The translations under genes were made by a program, and so were the position numbers. From Sinotaia quadrata (taxonomy: Eukaryota > Mollusca > Gastropoda > Architaenioglossa > Viviparidae), in the NCBI GenBank assembly GCA_028829895.1, contig CM054183.1, forward strand, positions 14,619,975 to 14,683,974: a stretch of 64,000 bases of DNA, in the 5' to 3' direction. The notes beneath the pieces were generated by a model. It was not told where the DNA came from. It did not search any database and worked only from the letters and a program-made list of their open reading frames with translations. Each line of letters opens with the position of its first letter. Position 1 is the first letter of the stretch. Positions 50,150-62,617 of the stretch are shown one piece after another.

Positions 50150-51660
50150 GTCAGTCAGCTGTTTTGGTTTTAGTACTTAATTAAGCTAAAAGCGCTGGTG
50201 GGCATGATGTCTGTAATTTGTCAATTACAAATTGATCACTAACAGCTTTCCAATTGTCCATCTCTACTTCGACCAGTTCTAACCATCCTGCCCAGACGTG
50301 CTGTAGCTTACTAGCTGTTTGTAAAAATGTGTCAGTCTGCTCTCTCTTAAACTGGTGAAACCTCTATCTGTTTGTCTCACTAGTCACCATAAAGTATGCC
50401 AACAGTTTGGCCTTATAGGTAACATAAGTCATGGCTTCCTTTTGGAGTCTATTAAAGACCATACTATTCTGACTTTTCAAACCTGCCACTAACTGGGAGA
50501 GCCATAAACTTTCTGAATGACTAATCTTACAGCACACCGTTCAAAGCTTACTACATAACTACATAATATTTTCCTTTTTTTTTCTAAAAGTACGGAAACG
50601 AAATTTCGAACTGGCTTCCTGTATCTTAGCTACCCTCTCACTTATCTTTAGGCTATCTTCCTGTATCTTAGCTACCCTCTCACTTATCTTTAGGCTATCA
50701 TCCTGTATCTTAGCTACCCTCTCACTTATCTTTAGGCTATCTTCCTGTATCTTAGCTACCCTCTCACTTATCTTTAGGCTATCTTCCTGTATCTTAGCTA
50801 CCCTCTCACTTATCTTTAGGCTATCTTCTTGTATGTTAGCTACCCTCTCACTTATCTTTAGGCTATCTTCCTGTATCTTAGCTACCCTCTCACTTATCTT
50901 TAGGCTATCTTCCTGTATGTTAGCTGCCCTCTCATCTTTAGGCTATCTTCCTGTATCTTAGCTTCCCTCTTACTTATCTTTAGGCTATCTTCCTGTATCA
51001 TAGCTTCCCTCTTACTCATCTTTAGGCTATCTTCCTGTATCTTAGCTTCCCTCTTACTTATCTTTAGGCTATCTTCCTGTATGTTAGCTGCCCTCTCATC
51101 TTTAGGCTATCTTCCTGTATCTTAGCTTCCCTCTTACTTATCTTTAGGCTATCTTCCTGTATCTTCAGTTGATTTAAGCCAAACTATTTCTTTCATCATT
51201 GACATCTCTCTGGGCAAATGCTACTTCCTTTTCAAACTGTAATCTTTTCTTTCTTTTCACTTTCAATCAGCAGTCTTTTCTGACTTTATTCTATTTTAAT
51301 TTTAGCTCTTTTCTTTCACGTTCTTTTTTCTTTCTTTCTTTTTTCTTTCAATCAATAGTCTTTTCTCACTTATATTCTTTTTGTTTCTAGTTCGTGCAAT
51401 TTTATTTCTATTTAATATTTGTCTTTTTTTATTTCTACATATTCTTTCACATGCTCTTTAGTTTAATCTTCAGAGTAGCCCATCACTCCTCTTACCATCT
51501 TTGCCTCCTCTATCCATCTCAGTTTTTCTTCTAGCGTAATTTACATTTTTATTTTCGAAAATCGCAAAAAGCTCCACCACGGTCACGTGACAACTAGCTG
51601 ACTGGCGAGCTAACTGACTGATTTTATAAAAGTATCTCATACACACATTCAAGTAACTGA
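50150..51660 (-). pseudogene. Decayed retrotransposon gag with expanded coiled-coil repeat
   Basis: On the minus strand, about 14 tandem copies of a 42-bp unit (51170 down to 50600) encode a 14-residue motif, AKIQEDSLKISERV, with hydrophobic residues spaced as in a coiled coil. After it come fragments in shifting frames that resemble a gag/SCAN-like domain: YVVSFERCAVRLVIQKVYGS, FNRLQKEAMTYVTYKAKLL, then RFHQFKREQTDTFLQTASKL followed by QHVWAGWLELVE and VIDKLQTSCPPALLA. This order (coiled coil, FER box, gag helices) is that of Ty3/gypsy elements common in molluscs. Several stops and frameshifts break it. No pol follows on its 3' side, where the duplicated segment ends at 49880. Assignment rests on motif recognition and could be refined by a profile search. 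Confidence 0.65.
50600..51170 (-). repeat. 42-bp tandem repeat within the gag remnant
   Basis: About 14 units; two are shortened by 6 bp to 36 bp. Every length is a multiple of three and the minus-strand frame stays open throughout, as expected if the array expanded while it was still translated. Confidence 0.85.
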
Positions 51661-51941
51661 TAACCATTACATTTAGTTATTAAAAATGCACAATCAAATA
51701 TCCACACAGTCTCAATCAACTAGAAAACTTTAAACCTAGTTACTTAAAACGCACAATAAATGCAACAATATAATCATCACATCTCACTAATAAAAATTAT
51801 GGTAATATATGTATCAACACAACATGCAATCAACAAACCAAAATTTCAAAGTTAATAAAAAATGTTTCAAAAGAGGAAAAGGATAGACAAAGCAAGACAG
51901 TTCTAGAGAGTGTTATAAAAGTAATAAAAGATATAAAACAA

Positions 51942-52488
51942 AAAAAAAACGGTCATCACCAAAAAAACGAATAATTCCAAAATTTTATTTAGATCGACAC
52001 AAAGCTTTAACTACATTAGGTCAAGCCTATGTAGCAGACATCTCCAAAGTTTCAAGTCTGTACAACAAAAACTCTCCAAAATGTGCTCCAAATGATCTCC
52101 CCGGCGCTGCAGGCACATTTGGATCCGGCGGGCAAAGTTCTCGATGACCCTCCCGCATTCCTTCTTTGGGATCACTCTTATTGCTGCTGTGATTGCTGCC
52201 TTCAGGTCAGGGATAGTCTGGGGATTGTTGCCATATACCCTGTCCTTAAGGTATCCTCAGAGATAAAAATCTGGGGGGTTCAAGTCCGGTGAATGCGGCG
52301 ATCACTCCGGGTCACTCCTGCGGCTGATCAGTCGGTCAGGGAAACGCTGCTGTAGCCATGCCAATGATTCATTTGAGGTGTGAGGGGTGGCACCATCCTG
52401 CTGGAACTACTGGAGGACCCTGACGACTCCTCTCCGTTGATTATTTATTTCAAAAGTTATTCAAGTTTAGGTGATGACCGTTTTTTTT
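51942..52488 (-). mobile_element. Mariner/IS630-type DNA transposon remnant with terminal inverted repeats
   Basis: The ends are perfect inverted repeats of 19 bp: AAAAAAAACGGTCATCACC at 51942-51960 and its complement at 52470-52488. Imperfect similarity continues about 30 bp further inside. The interior holds only the C-terminal part of a transposase, so this is a deletion derivative of about 550 bp. Confidence 0.8.
52011..52439 (-). pseudogene. Transposase C-terminal fragment (DDE, mariner/IS630 type)
   Basis: Minus-strand reading of about 142 codons inside the inverted repeats. It shows QQDGATPHTSNESLAWLQQR (second catalytic Asp region), SPHSPDLNPPDFYL (third catalytic Asp region), GYLKDRVYGNNPQTIPDLKA and the C-terminal RVIENFARRIQMCLQRRGDH. 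These are hallmarks of DDE_3-type transposases. Three in-frame stops (one TAG, two TGA) break it; the two TGA codons stand where this family usually has Trp. The N-terminal DNA-binding domain and the first catalytic Asp are missing. Inactive. Confidence 0.85.
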
Positions 52489-52587
52489 GTGTCACCCTAA
52501 CATAACAAAGAAACCAATAGAAACACATCCAAACAAACTAAACTATTGTTAATGAAAAGCAAAAGAATACATTAAAATAATTATATG

Positions 52588-52591
<4 letters not shown>

Positions 52592-52658
<67 letters not shown>
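52592..52658. repeat. GT microsatellite
   Basis: About 34 GT units shortly after the mariner remnant. Confidence 0.95.
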
Positions 52659-52659
<1 letters not shown>

Positions 52660-53442
52660 ATGCGTGCTTACGTTCGCTCGTGCGCATACTAATGGAAAAT
52701 TTTTAAAAATTGTTATTTGCTAAGACTAGTCAATTGGGGTTTTATTGGGTTCTGTATGAACCTTTAAAAATTGTAGAAACATAAGCAATTAAGAATTTAT
52801 TAATTACAGAAGATGTCGATTTGGAGGCTGTGCCAAATTTGGAGACAACGCTAGACAAGGTAGAGATTGTAGAATAAGATGAGATTAACCAGTTTGAGAC
52901 AAAGAAAAACGTGACGAATTCTGAGAAATGTGTGAATATGAGCCAAGTTTCACGCTGAATTCTGAATGAGATGTAGTCGAATCAAGGGAACTAACCATTG
53001 ATGTCAAACAATGAATCCTGAGTTGTCCTGATGTTTACGATGTTAAAAAGAAATTTCGGTCCCGTAATTTTCCATAATAGATTATAATAACAGAGAGCTA
53101 TTCCACGCAATAGAACTGAGTGGAGCAACCATTGAAATTATGTAATAAATAGAAACATGTATGTAATGCTTTTCTAGAGCATCATAGAATTTATTATTTC
53201 CCGTACCTATTAATTAAAGCTTTTAGGGCAGAAAGTATGTATTGTAAAACACAAATCAGAAATAGTGCTTTCGTTATTTCATCTCATTCTTCCGATTTTC
53301 ATTTAAGTAACATCAGTTAGTTCCCCAATTCAAGCTGTTATTGACTACAACTGGGAAGCATTGACGTCGGTCGAAATAAAGTTTGTATGCGACTTGTTGA
53401 CATTAGCCAGACTTAAATGCGGGACTGGAGGGAGATAGGGAG
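52659..53442. other. No recognised feature
   Basis: Noncoding sequence between the GT run and the start of the direct duplication. Confidence 0.5.
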
Positions 53443-54229
53443 TGAAATTTGACTCTAGTCACTTAGCAATCTTCCGGAAGTTAGAACAAAGAGCAAGTCC
53501 TCACAATGTGTATGGATACAGGGAAGTAAAGACAATTCTCACAGATGAATACAGCGAGTGAGGGGGAAACAGGCCACGTGACTAATGTGACGTTGTAAAT
53601 GAAGGGTCTGTCTTAGTTACGTTCTATTGCGAATCATAGACTGGATAGATATCTGGATAAGAAGTCCATTTTCACTGATGTAACGATTGTCTTTTCCAAA
53701 GTCACTAAGACACTGACACGAAAAGGGAAAAGAATTTTTTTTTTTGTGAGAGAGAAACCCTTTACAAGAAGTGTGAATAATACTGTATTTTTACAATGTA
53801 TTAACAAAATGTTTTTCTTCTTTCCGATTTATAATGTATTTTTCAGATGTTCTGATTCACTGTATCGTCTGAAACACTGGAAATGGTTCTGAGTTTTAAC
53901 TGCAATTACAAGTGTTCTATAAAATGCAATTAATTAGTTGCAAAGTGGAGGGAATAATTCACAGTGATTGGCAGCGTGACATCAACACTTTCTGAAAGCT
54001 TCTCTTAAACAGATGACGAAGATATATGTTTTTCACTCAGATAATTTCTATGAAATTTTCACGCAAACATTTCGTATTATTTTCATTCATAGATATGACT
54101 TTTGATCTCTGCTAAATAAATACGGAATGTGAGTCTGGCTGTGTAGTATGTATGCATTATGTATGTTGTGACGTTTTTCTTGGAAAGAGATTCGGAAAAA
54201 TATATAAACATTGATAACTTTGCAATAAT

Positions 54230-54410
54230 AGATTAGTTAATCAACTTTATTGTTTAAATAATGCAGGGCTAGATCAAGTGTTATATTTATTAGTTAATCA
54301 ACTTTATTGTTTAAATAATGCATGGCTAGATCATGTGTTATATTTATTAGTTAATCAATTTTATTGTTTAAATAATGCAGTGCGAGATCATGTGTTATAT
54401 TTATTAGTTC
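54230..54410. repeat. Tandem repeat, about 59-bp unit, three copies
   Basis: Unit TTAGTTAATCAACTTTATTG followed by TTTAAATAATGCAGGGCTAG. Confidence 0.85.
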
Positions 54411-54714
54411 GGCTACATCCTGCATATCTTTAAAAAAATATCTTCTTTTATTTTATAAAAATAAATCATAGTCAATTTTTGCATATCTCCTGGTTAATTC
54501 CTATCATCATACTTATGCAATTGCCTCTTGTAATGTTTTTACTATCTTTGTTTTGCATGTTTTGTCCTTTAAATGTCCTTAGTAAATTGTGCGTGTTTGA
54601 AGGAAGTCCACCCGATTTTTGTCATGTGTTAGTGATTTTATGTCAACCGTTATCACCACAACTGGGTAGTCTTTCACTTCACATAGTTAAGCGTTGAAAA
54701 CGATCATTACAATC

Positions 54715-55010
54715 TAGACATTCAGAACTGTAAGACATAATCCAGCAATTAAATCTTTACTAGTCCTTTTGTACTAGAGATTGTAATAAATAATATAAAG
54801 ATTGATTAATAGACATTCAGAACTGTAAGACATAATCCAGCAATTAAATCTTTACTAGTCCTTTTGTACTAGACAACAGAGATTGTAATACATAATATAA
54901 AGATTGATTAATAGACATTCAGAACTGTAAGTCATAATCCAGCAATTAAATCTTTACTAGTCCTTTTGTACTATAGATTGTAATAAATATTATAAAGATT
55001 GATTAGTAAA
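54715..55010. repeat. Tandem repeat, about 100-bp unit, three copies
   Basis: Unit AGACATTCAGAACTGTAAGA followed by CATAATCCAGCAATTAAATC and CTAGTCCTTTTGTACTA. Confidence 0.85.
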
Positions 55011-57965
55011 ATTGTACAAATTGAGTGAATTGTGATGTATAAACTCTTATCAAACAGAATTCTCACATAAATAAATTATATTTTTTTTCAGTCTCATTGT
55101 ACGTTATATTCTTACCAGTTAAACTCTACGCAATTCATTACTATAATATATTGAAGTTTTGTTACATCTTTGTGCTTATAATACCAGGAGGCGTGATGCA
55201 TGATACAAACTACAAGGACAAAATATTTACAACATTGTGCAGTCATTTAAACAGAGGATTGCATAGAACTGGCGTGTAGGTATAGTCAATAATCTTTGTA
55301 CGCATGCACACGAGTGACAGAGGTTAGGCTTAAATGTCTTCTGCAGACACTTACGTATTTATCTCTACATTTATATAAATCAATGAAAGCTTATCATCAG
55401 TGTAGTTATTTATTAATCGTCAGTATCGTCTTTTTGTTGTCAGATTTAAGACTGGGGTGGGGTGGGCCGAGTGGTAGTAAAAGTTTCATTGGCTAATTCG
55501 CTATTAATTTTGCTAAAAATAACGATCACCTGACCTAAATATTAAGAATGTGATGGATTAGAAATACAGAGAGTGTTTATATGCATTTTCTCCTTTATAA
55601 CACAATCATAATTATAATAAAATTTAGCTAGTGATTCACGCAACGTGTGTTAACTATCATTAGCTCTTTCTATGAAAACAATTAATCAAAAGAAACATGG
55701 CTGTATCAGTTTATCAACCTCTCATTCACCTTTGGCTTGCCCTCAATTTCTCTAACGCGAAAACAAGTTTGTTGCATCAGCTAACCTAGTTGTTTAGCGG
55801 AAGTCTCCTTATAAATTATATAGACAGTAGAAACATTTAATACGTTAATGAAATTAGAATTATGAAAAATATGTTTTATAAACAGCATAACTTGTTAATA
55901 TACTCTGACACTAGACTTTCTCTAGACCAGTGTGTATGTTCGCTGAACTTGAGTGGCAGTGTTCAGAGGAGTTCAAAACTATTGCACATTTTAAGGACGG
56001 TCGTGCATTCACATTATTCCAATATTTACGTCAATTTTGGTCAAGAGTGTGGGTGGTGTTCTCATCTATATATAGAACTGGACTCTGCACGTGCTTGTTT
56101 CCATAATCCCACATTTGAAGCTTTGTACCACTCATTCATTTTGAATATCTGTTGTTTTTTTTTTTAAAATAGTTTTGATTGCATACTTTCTATCATGATA
56201 TCGTTTGTAAAGCATGTCATTTTCCAAAGCCAAGAAATTATTTAATTTAGTTGTATTCAGTGGCAACCATATTTTCAACCACAATATTTTCAAACAGATA
56301 CAGCTGTTAATGTAGGGACTCATTTTAAGCTGTCGTTTTATGGACGATAACAGCAGATGAAAACCAGAAGTAACATTAGAGATCGTGGAGAAAAAAAGTA
56401 CAACTAGAGCAAAGAAATTTTTTAGCTTATGTTTCCTGACACAAAAGATGCGATGCGAGTCAACAGTTTGGGCCATTCACTACTCCATGAACTATTTGGT
56501 CTCAAGGGATATCAAAGGGATGACCTTTTAGCTAAGGGAGATTAACAGCTGATTTAATCAATCTTACTCCACATTTCGTCAAACTCACTGCTTGCCTCCA
56601 CTCGCCATTTTTCTGCATAAATCTTGATTGTTTTATTTGAAAGTTAAATATGTAAAATTACTTCTCCGTAAAGAATTTCAAGCGAGATTCTGCACAACTA
56701 GATTTATCGCCATCTGTGACAGAAACGTTTTGATTTGTCTGTTACTTGAGGAAGGTTCATAGGACTAAAACACGGTCGTAACTTTAAAGATAATCATGAT
56801 GGAATAATTCAAGCATAATATCAAACAGCATTTCTGGAGACTGAAATAAATAATTGTTTTCAAAGTTTATTTAAAAAGTGTGAAAAATATTAAAACGAAC
56901 TCTTAGGTCAAACCAGGAAATAAAATGAATCGATGACACGCCAGCAAAACTAAATGTAAATAATTTTTGGAGGGAGAAAAATTTATTTTCTCAACTGATC
57001 GATTGTGTACTATGTGATTACTTTTATTTTGAATTCAAAGGATTTCGAAAAGCAGTTACCAAAACTATTAAATAATTCAGTCAGAGTTATACTTAGGTCA
57101 ATCAAACTGACGGCGAGAATTATGACGTACATGCCACAATTTTCTTATTACCGCGTATAGTTGATGTGTTTGCAAATGTGTCTGATCGATTTCATATATA
57201 CACCGTGTGTTAGTTCTTACGTTCGTACGCGTGCTTAAATAAGTTACACTTACAGACTGCAGAAATATTATTTATTTTATTTTGCAAAGACCACAAAATA
57301 ATTATTTTAATTTGAGGCTGGGAATTACGAAAATTGTAGGTGATCATTTCCACTCAGATGTGAAGTCCCTAGCAAAAATTTATATTCTATATAATTTTTT
57401 CTCTCTCTCTCTCTCTGAATCGTTCTCTTTGCTGTTAGGTTTGTTCAGTTTTTTTCTCACTCATCCTCCATCTCTCTCACTCTATCATTTTACGTAATCA
57501 TAGCCATTCACGAAAAATATTCCTGCAAATTATGTGACAAAATGACAAATTGTCAGGAGAGATAATTAATAAATTAGAAATATATGAAATTTGAAGAAAA
57601 AGTTGTACACAATATTTCTATAGGCTTTAAGAAAATATTTTACAATAGTTCTTCGGAATTATTTTAAACTCGTAAAATATTTTTTCCTATTTGTTATTAC
57701 AAATATACAAGAAAAAAGTAATTTTATATTTAATTTCTATTTAATAAAATTTTATAATTTAATGTAATAGAAAATGAAATATTTTTTTTAAAAGTTTATT
57801 ATTAAATACATTAGTATTTTAAAGGAAGTTCCAAGTTTAATAAAAAAAATATTTAATGTTGATAATTTGACCATGTACATTATAAAATGTGAGATCTGCG
57901 TCGTAAATTCAAACCCTCATGTCCAACGATTCTGCTCTTTTGTAATTTGTTTGAAAATAGCGAAT

Positions 57966-58090
57966 GTTCCGTCAAAATTACGCTTTATGGACTGGACGAA
58001 GTGATTGTAGTTTGTTTGAAAATATTTAATGTTAAGTTAGAATTATGCTTCTTGGATTGGAGCAGTGATTGTAAGTGAAAACTGTAACAA
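57966..58090 (+). repeat. Promoter-proximal tandem repeat of GPCR-4, two copies of about 65 bp
   Basis: Same unit as before GPCR-2, starting at 57966 and 58031, with the last unit ending in TTGTAAGTG. Two units fewer than before GPCR-2. Confidence 0.75.
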
Positions 58091-58153
58091 TTAGTAGTAG
58101 TGACGATTTATCTTAACACAAAAACAAAATTAGTCTTGTCCTAACAAAGTTCC

Positions 58154-59371
58154 ATGGAGTCCAGTCGCATCTTTCCTATAACCACAGACATCAGTATTAC
58201 TGGTTCCATTGCCAGTTCCACCTTGGCCTCCGTTGTGGGAGACAACACCAGTTTTCTGTCAACAGCACTACAAACCGGATGTTTCGTAATGAATGTTACA
58301 GGATTAATCTCAGGGTATAATTCACAGGACCCGATAAGTTTTGAACTTAGACATTTGATTGTTGACGTCATTCTAGGTGTCATACTACCAGTTATCTTTC
58401 TGATTAACGTGCCGACCAACATCATCAACATGGCGGTGTTTTACAAACAAGGCCTCAAAGAGAGAATCAATCTGTGCATGTTTTGGCGATCGTTAGCAGA
58501 CTTCGTGTTCGTATTCCAGTACTACTGTCATTATGCTGACCGTCTGTATTCCGCCATTTTGAACAGACCACGGGCTGGAGTCATGGTGGTGTTTTTTTTT
58601 AAAACAAAACTCACTATTTTAACCGGGTTTCAATGGACGTCAGCACTAACTACAACAGTCATTGCATGTGAAAGATGTCTCTGCGTCGTCAGTCCTTTAC
58701 TATCGCGAAATTACGTCAAGACGAAAACTATGGCTGTCATTCTCTTTTCTTTGTCAGTAGTCATGCTGGGTGCTGCGTATTTAGTGAACATGAGGGTAAA
58801 TCTTATCTGCGTCTTTGACCCATTAACCAATTCTACTCGCGTGATGGGAATCCCCAGCAGTGAATACTTGGCGAACCAAAAACTTATTGATACTTTACAA
58901 GGAGTTGTTTTGGGCTTGGTCCTACCTATGTCCTGTACCACGCTTGTCGTGATAACCACGATCGTCACTGTAATAAGTTTACGGAAGATGACCGCATGGA
59001 GATCACGCTCGGTGTCTTCGGCTTCCTCAACGATGTCGGCACGAGACGTGTCTCTCACTCGGACACTCATTTTTATTTCGATATTTTTTATCGTCTGCCG
59101 AACTCCGGAATGTTTTATATACATTTGTAATTTCATATTTGTTGATTTACATGTCGGTGGACGCTTGAGCAACACGTATACACTAATGGTAAATGTTGTT
59201 TTGTTATTTTTGTATTTCAATTCAACTTTCAACTTTTTTATTTATTATAGAACCAGCTCCAGATTTAGAGAAGTTGCTAGAGAACTACGATGTACATGTT
59301 TCAGTAAGAAAACGAAAGAACAATTAAGGGGCAATTTATCAACCGATCGTACACGTATGAGTTCTATTTGA
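58154..59371 (+). CDS. GPCR-4: rhodopsin-like seven-transmembrane receptor, putative chemosensory; mosaic paralogue
   Basis: A single exon of 405 residues, the direct-repeat partner of GPCR-2 about 27.4 kb downstream. The in-frame TAA four codons before ATG fixes the start. Sequons N31, N47 and N226 are present. ERC (173-175), CRTP (315-318) and NSTFNFFIYY are conserved. Most of the gene and both flanks follow GPCR-2, but two tracts follow GPCR-1: about 58548-58675 (AILNRPR, then FQWTSALTTTVIACERC) and about 58812-59060 (Phe221, SSEYLANQKLIDTLQG, Met259, Thr268, Val287). Over the second tract GPCR-1 and GPCR-4 differ at only a few bases, which looks like gene conversion. Private changes include G30 (VVGDN), Y55, H126, A141, V146, L176 and A194. 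Two copies of the 65-bp upstream repeat precede it. Open throughout and probably functional. Confidence 0.9.
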   Translation: MESSRIFPITTDISITGSIASSTLASVVGDNTSFLSTALQTGCFVMNVTGLISGYNSQDPISFELRHLIVDVILGVILPVIFLINVPTNIINMAVFYKQGLKERINLCMFWRSLADFVFVFQYYCHYADRLYSAILNRPRAGVMVVFFFKTKLTILTGFQWTSALTTTVIACERCLCVVSPLLSRNYVKTKTMAVILFSLSVVMLGAAYLVNMRVNLICVFDPLTNSTRVMGIPSSEYLANQKLIDTLQGVVLGLVLPMSCTTLVVITTIVTVISLRKMTAWRSRSVSSASSTMSARDVSLTRTLIFISIFFIVCRTPECFIYICNFIFVDLHVGGRLSNTYTLMVNVVLLFLYFNSTFNFFIYYRTSSRFREVARELRCTCFSKKTKEQLRGNLSTDRTRMSSI

Positions 59372-59667
59372 TGAATTGCTAGTTATCATTCTACTTAACT
59401 AATATGAGTTTTCTTTTTTAAATTGTATTTTCATAATTTACGCCTGATTAGCTTCAACATTTTTTTGCTTAATAACAAATTCGCAATATATATATTATGC
59501 ATATGATTTACCTATAACTATGAAATATAATAATTCTAAAGTTTTATTGCAATTGCATCATTTAATTTTATTTAAATGAAAGGTATTGTCGCTAAGAGAG
59601 ATAAATCAAGATGAACACAAAGATGAAATGTAGCCAGTCATTAAGAAAATTATTGCTAATAATTTCT

Positions 59668-59862
59668 TGTGATACATTTTGGAGTACGTTATATTATATA
59701 GAACTCTAATAGATCTCTATCAACTATAAAATGTACATTTTGGAGTACGTTATATTATACAGAACTCTAATAGATCTCTATCAACTATAAAATGTACATT
59801 TTGGAGTACGTTATATTATACAGAACTCTAATAGATCTCTATCAACTATAAAATGTACATTT
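59668..59862. repeat. Tandem repeat, 61-bp unit, three copies (after GPCR-4)
   Basis: Counterpart of the seven-copy array at 32248-32680. Confidence 0.9.
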
Positions 59863-60183
59863 CTAACATAATCCTTTGTACTCTAATATATTTTTGTCCA
59901 TCTCTGTTTCCCATTGGCTGGTATCGTTCTCGTAAATCATAATCATTGGATAATAAAAACTACCACTGGATTGATGTACTTCAGCAATTTCTAACATATT
60001 CTTGACTCAGGTTGTTTACTTCAACTCTGACACTTTAAAAATATCTTCATAAAGAGTTCCTAAAGGTCAGTTTACTTTGACAATTTAACAATATATAAAA
60101 CATATAATTTAATAAATGGAGCGGCAAATTTACTATGCCACACTATATAGCTATCTAACTATCTGTATCCTATCTGTCTACCC

Positions 60184-60442
<259 letters not shown>

Positions 60443-60446
60443 TATC

Positions 60447-61858
60447 TGTGATGCTAATGCCACTTAGGTAATAAAAAGTATTATTATTTATTAATCTTTC
60501 TTAACTAACTACAAATCTACATTTATTTTATTAATGATCCTCCAACAGAAATCACGTCTCTCTCACTTGGCGGATATACTGGCGCTGTAAATGTTTTCTC
60601 TCTTTCACAACATAAAAGATAAATATTCACGGTCACATCATCTTTCCATTGGTGCAAAACTTCTTACAAAAGGAGAAGACAAATCAATCTTTAATCTATA
60701 TTTAGCGAGCATCTATGCACTTTTTTTCTAAAACAATATTTATCAATATATATAAGACGTTCAATATATTTAACAATAATATATTAAATTTATGCTACAT
60801 AAGACAAATACACGGAACTAGATTACTTGACATTAATATTCCCATTTTCAGATAATTTTATAATTTTATCTGACTATCACAAATACAAATTCTGCTTGTC
60901 AATACAAATCACAGGATAGTTGTAATAGAGAAAAGAATTGTTGTTAACAGAGATAGGTGATTATAGTCGTTTCACATATCCTGGATTAAGCATTGCTTCA
61001 ACATTCATTCACTTGCTTTTGCAACAATGTCACAATGTTTGTGTCAACAGGGGTCTCCCTCCACACATGTGGAAAACACTGACACAAAACTTTTCTCTTG
61101 AAACCAAATTGAGTGCCCTTTTCGCCATGTCAATTCCTTCAAGTACAACATGATTACAGTAATTTTTATAACTTCACTGTACTAGAATTTCCCTGATGTA
61201 CTCAGCATAATTTGCCATGATACATCAAAAGTGTATAACATACTTCCTTACACACACACAACAGATGTTCCCCACATCTTCCCGGTTGTTCAGGTTTATA
61301 TTCAGTGAACTTAAAGATTCAATAAACACGTGAAAATAGGAATCTGGAAAGGCTACTTGCTCACTGCAACATATAATTAAGGTGCAAAGCTAAAATTCTA
61401 GTTTATCAATTTATAGATCCATTCTATCCTACATTCCAATCTCAACTTACAGTTTCCTGCAATGGTATTCATTACATGAACTATTTCTATGTCCATTCTC
61501 TCTCAGTCAGTTTAACTCACCATCAAGCTAATGGCCTCCTTTCAAAACTAGATTTCCCCTTGCCATTCCAAATTGAAAGTGATCAGAGAATAGAATTGTA
61601 TATTGCTAGTAAGCATTTTTAATCTCAGCTGATTGCCTGGTCTCATTCTCATAAATCATAACCATTGGATAACAAAAACTACTTTTTACTTTGCATTACA
61701 TCAGCAAATCTAGACTATTTCTGCCTCGAGCATTTACTTCAAACTCAGACACTTCTATAATAATGACATAATGAGTGCCCAAAAGGTTGCGTTATTCTGA
61801 CAATTAACATTTGATATAACAAGTACATTTAAAATAGTGAGAGGCAAATTCACTCTAC
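60447..61858 (+). repeat. Interspersed repeat A, copy 4 (duplicate of copy 3)
   Basis: Same ends and content as 33069-34480, carried by the direct duplication. A long TATC array precedes it instead of the short mixed array before copy 3. Confidence 0.7.
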
Positions 61859-62099
61859 ACAAATCCCCCTTCTTTTGAGACGTTAACCATCCTGTAATCA
61901 TCTACTCTTTTAGGAGTAAATTTCAAACAATACTGGTCAGGATATCACAATAATATAAAATGACTGATAATTCAGAAGACCAAAATTCTATATCGGTTTT
62001 AAGATATATTCATAAATATTTATTAGACCAAAAACCATTGTCAATTTCAAGACATTACGCAGATATTATTCATAGGTCCAAACAATCTATGTTGGCTTT

Positions 62100-62102
<3 letters not shown>

Positions 62103-62191
<89 letters not shown>
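62103..62191. repeat. AC microsatellite
   Basis: About 44 AC units, longer than the duplicate at 34726. Confidence 0.95.
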
Positions 62192-62194
<3 letters not shown>

Positions 62195-62617
62195 AATTGA
62201 ACATGATTAGAAATGAATATAATATAATATTCATGTCTCAATAATCACCGAGCATTAAAATAACAAACATCCTTTTATTTTCTCTCATTATAAGTTGGAG
62301 CATGACTTTTATGTCTCCACACTTATAGAGATATATCAACAATTTATCAGGAGAAATCACAAGATTTTCCTTGTATAAGTTAGGGACATGACCCATTATG
62401 TCTCTACACTTAAGGAATGCAAACACACACCACATGCAAAAGCCATTACCATAATTTATTTTCACCTTGCGATAAGAAACTACAACATACACAATCATGT
62501 TAACATCATATAAATGAAATCTGTGGAAAAAATATTTCTTTTTCTCTACTAGGAGATAGACACAAAATATTTATAGAAAATTTCCACAGCAATTACAGAG
62601 ACTTGTGTGCTGGATCC

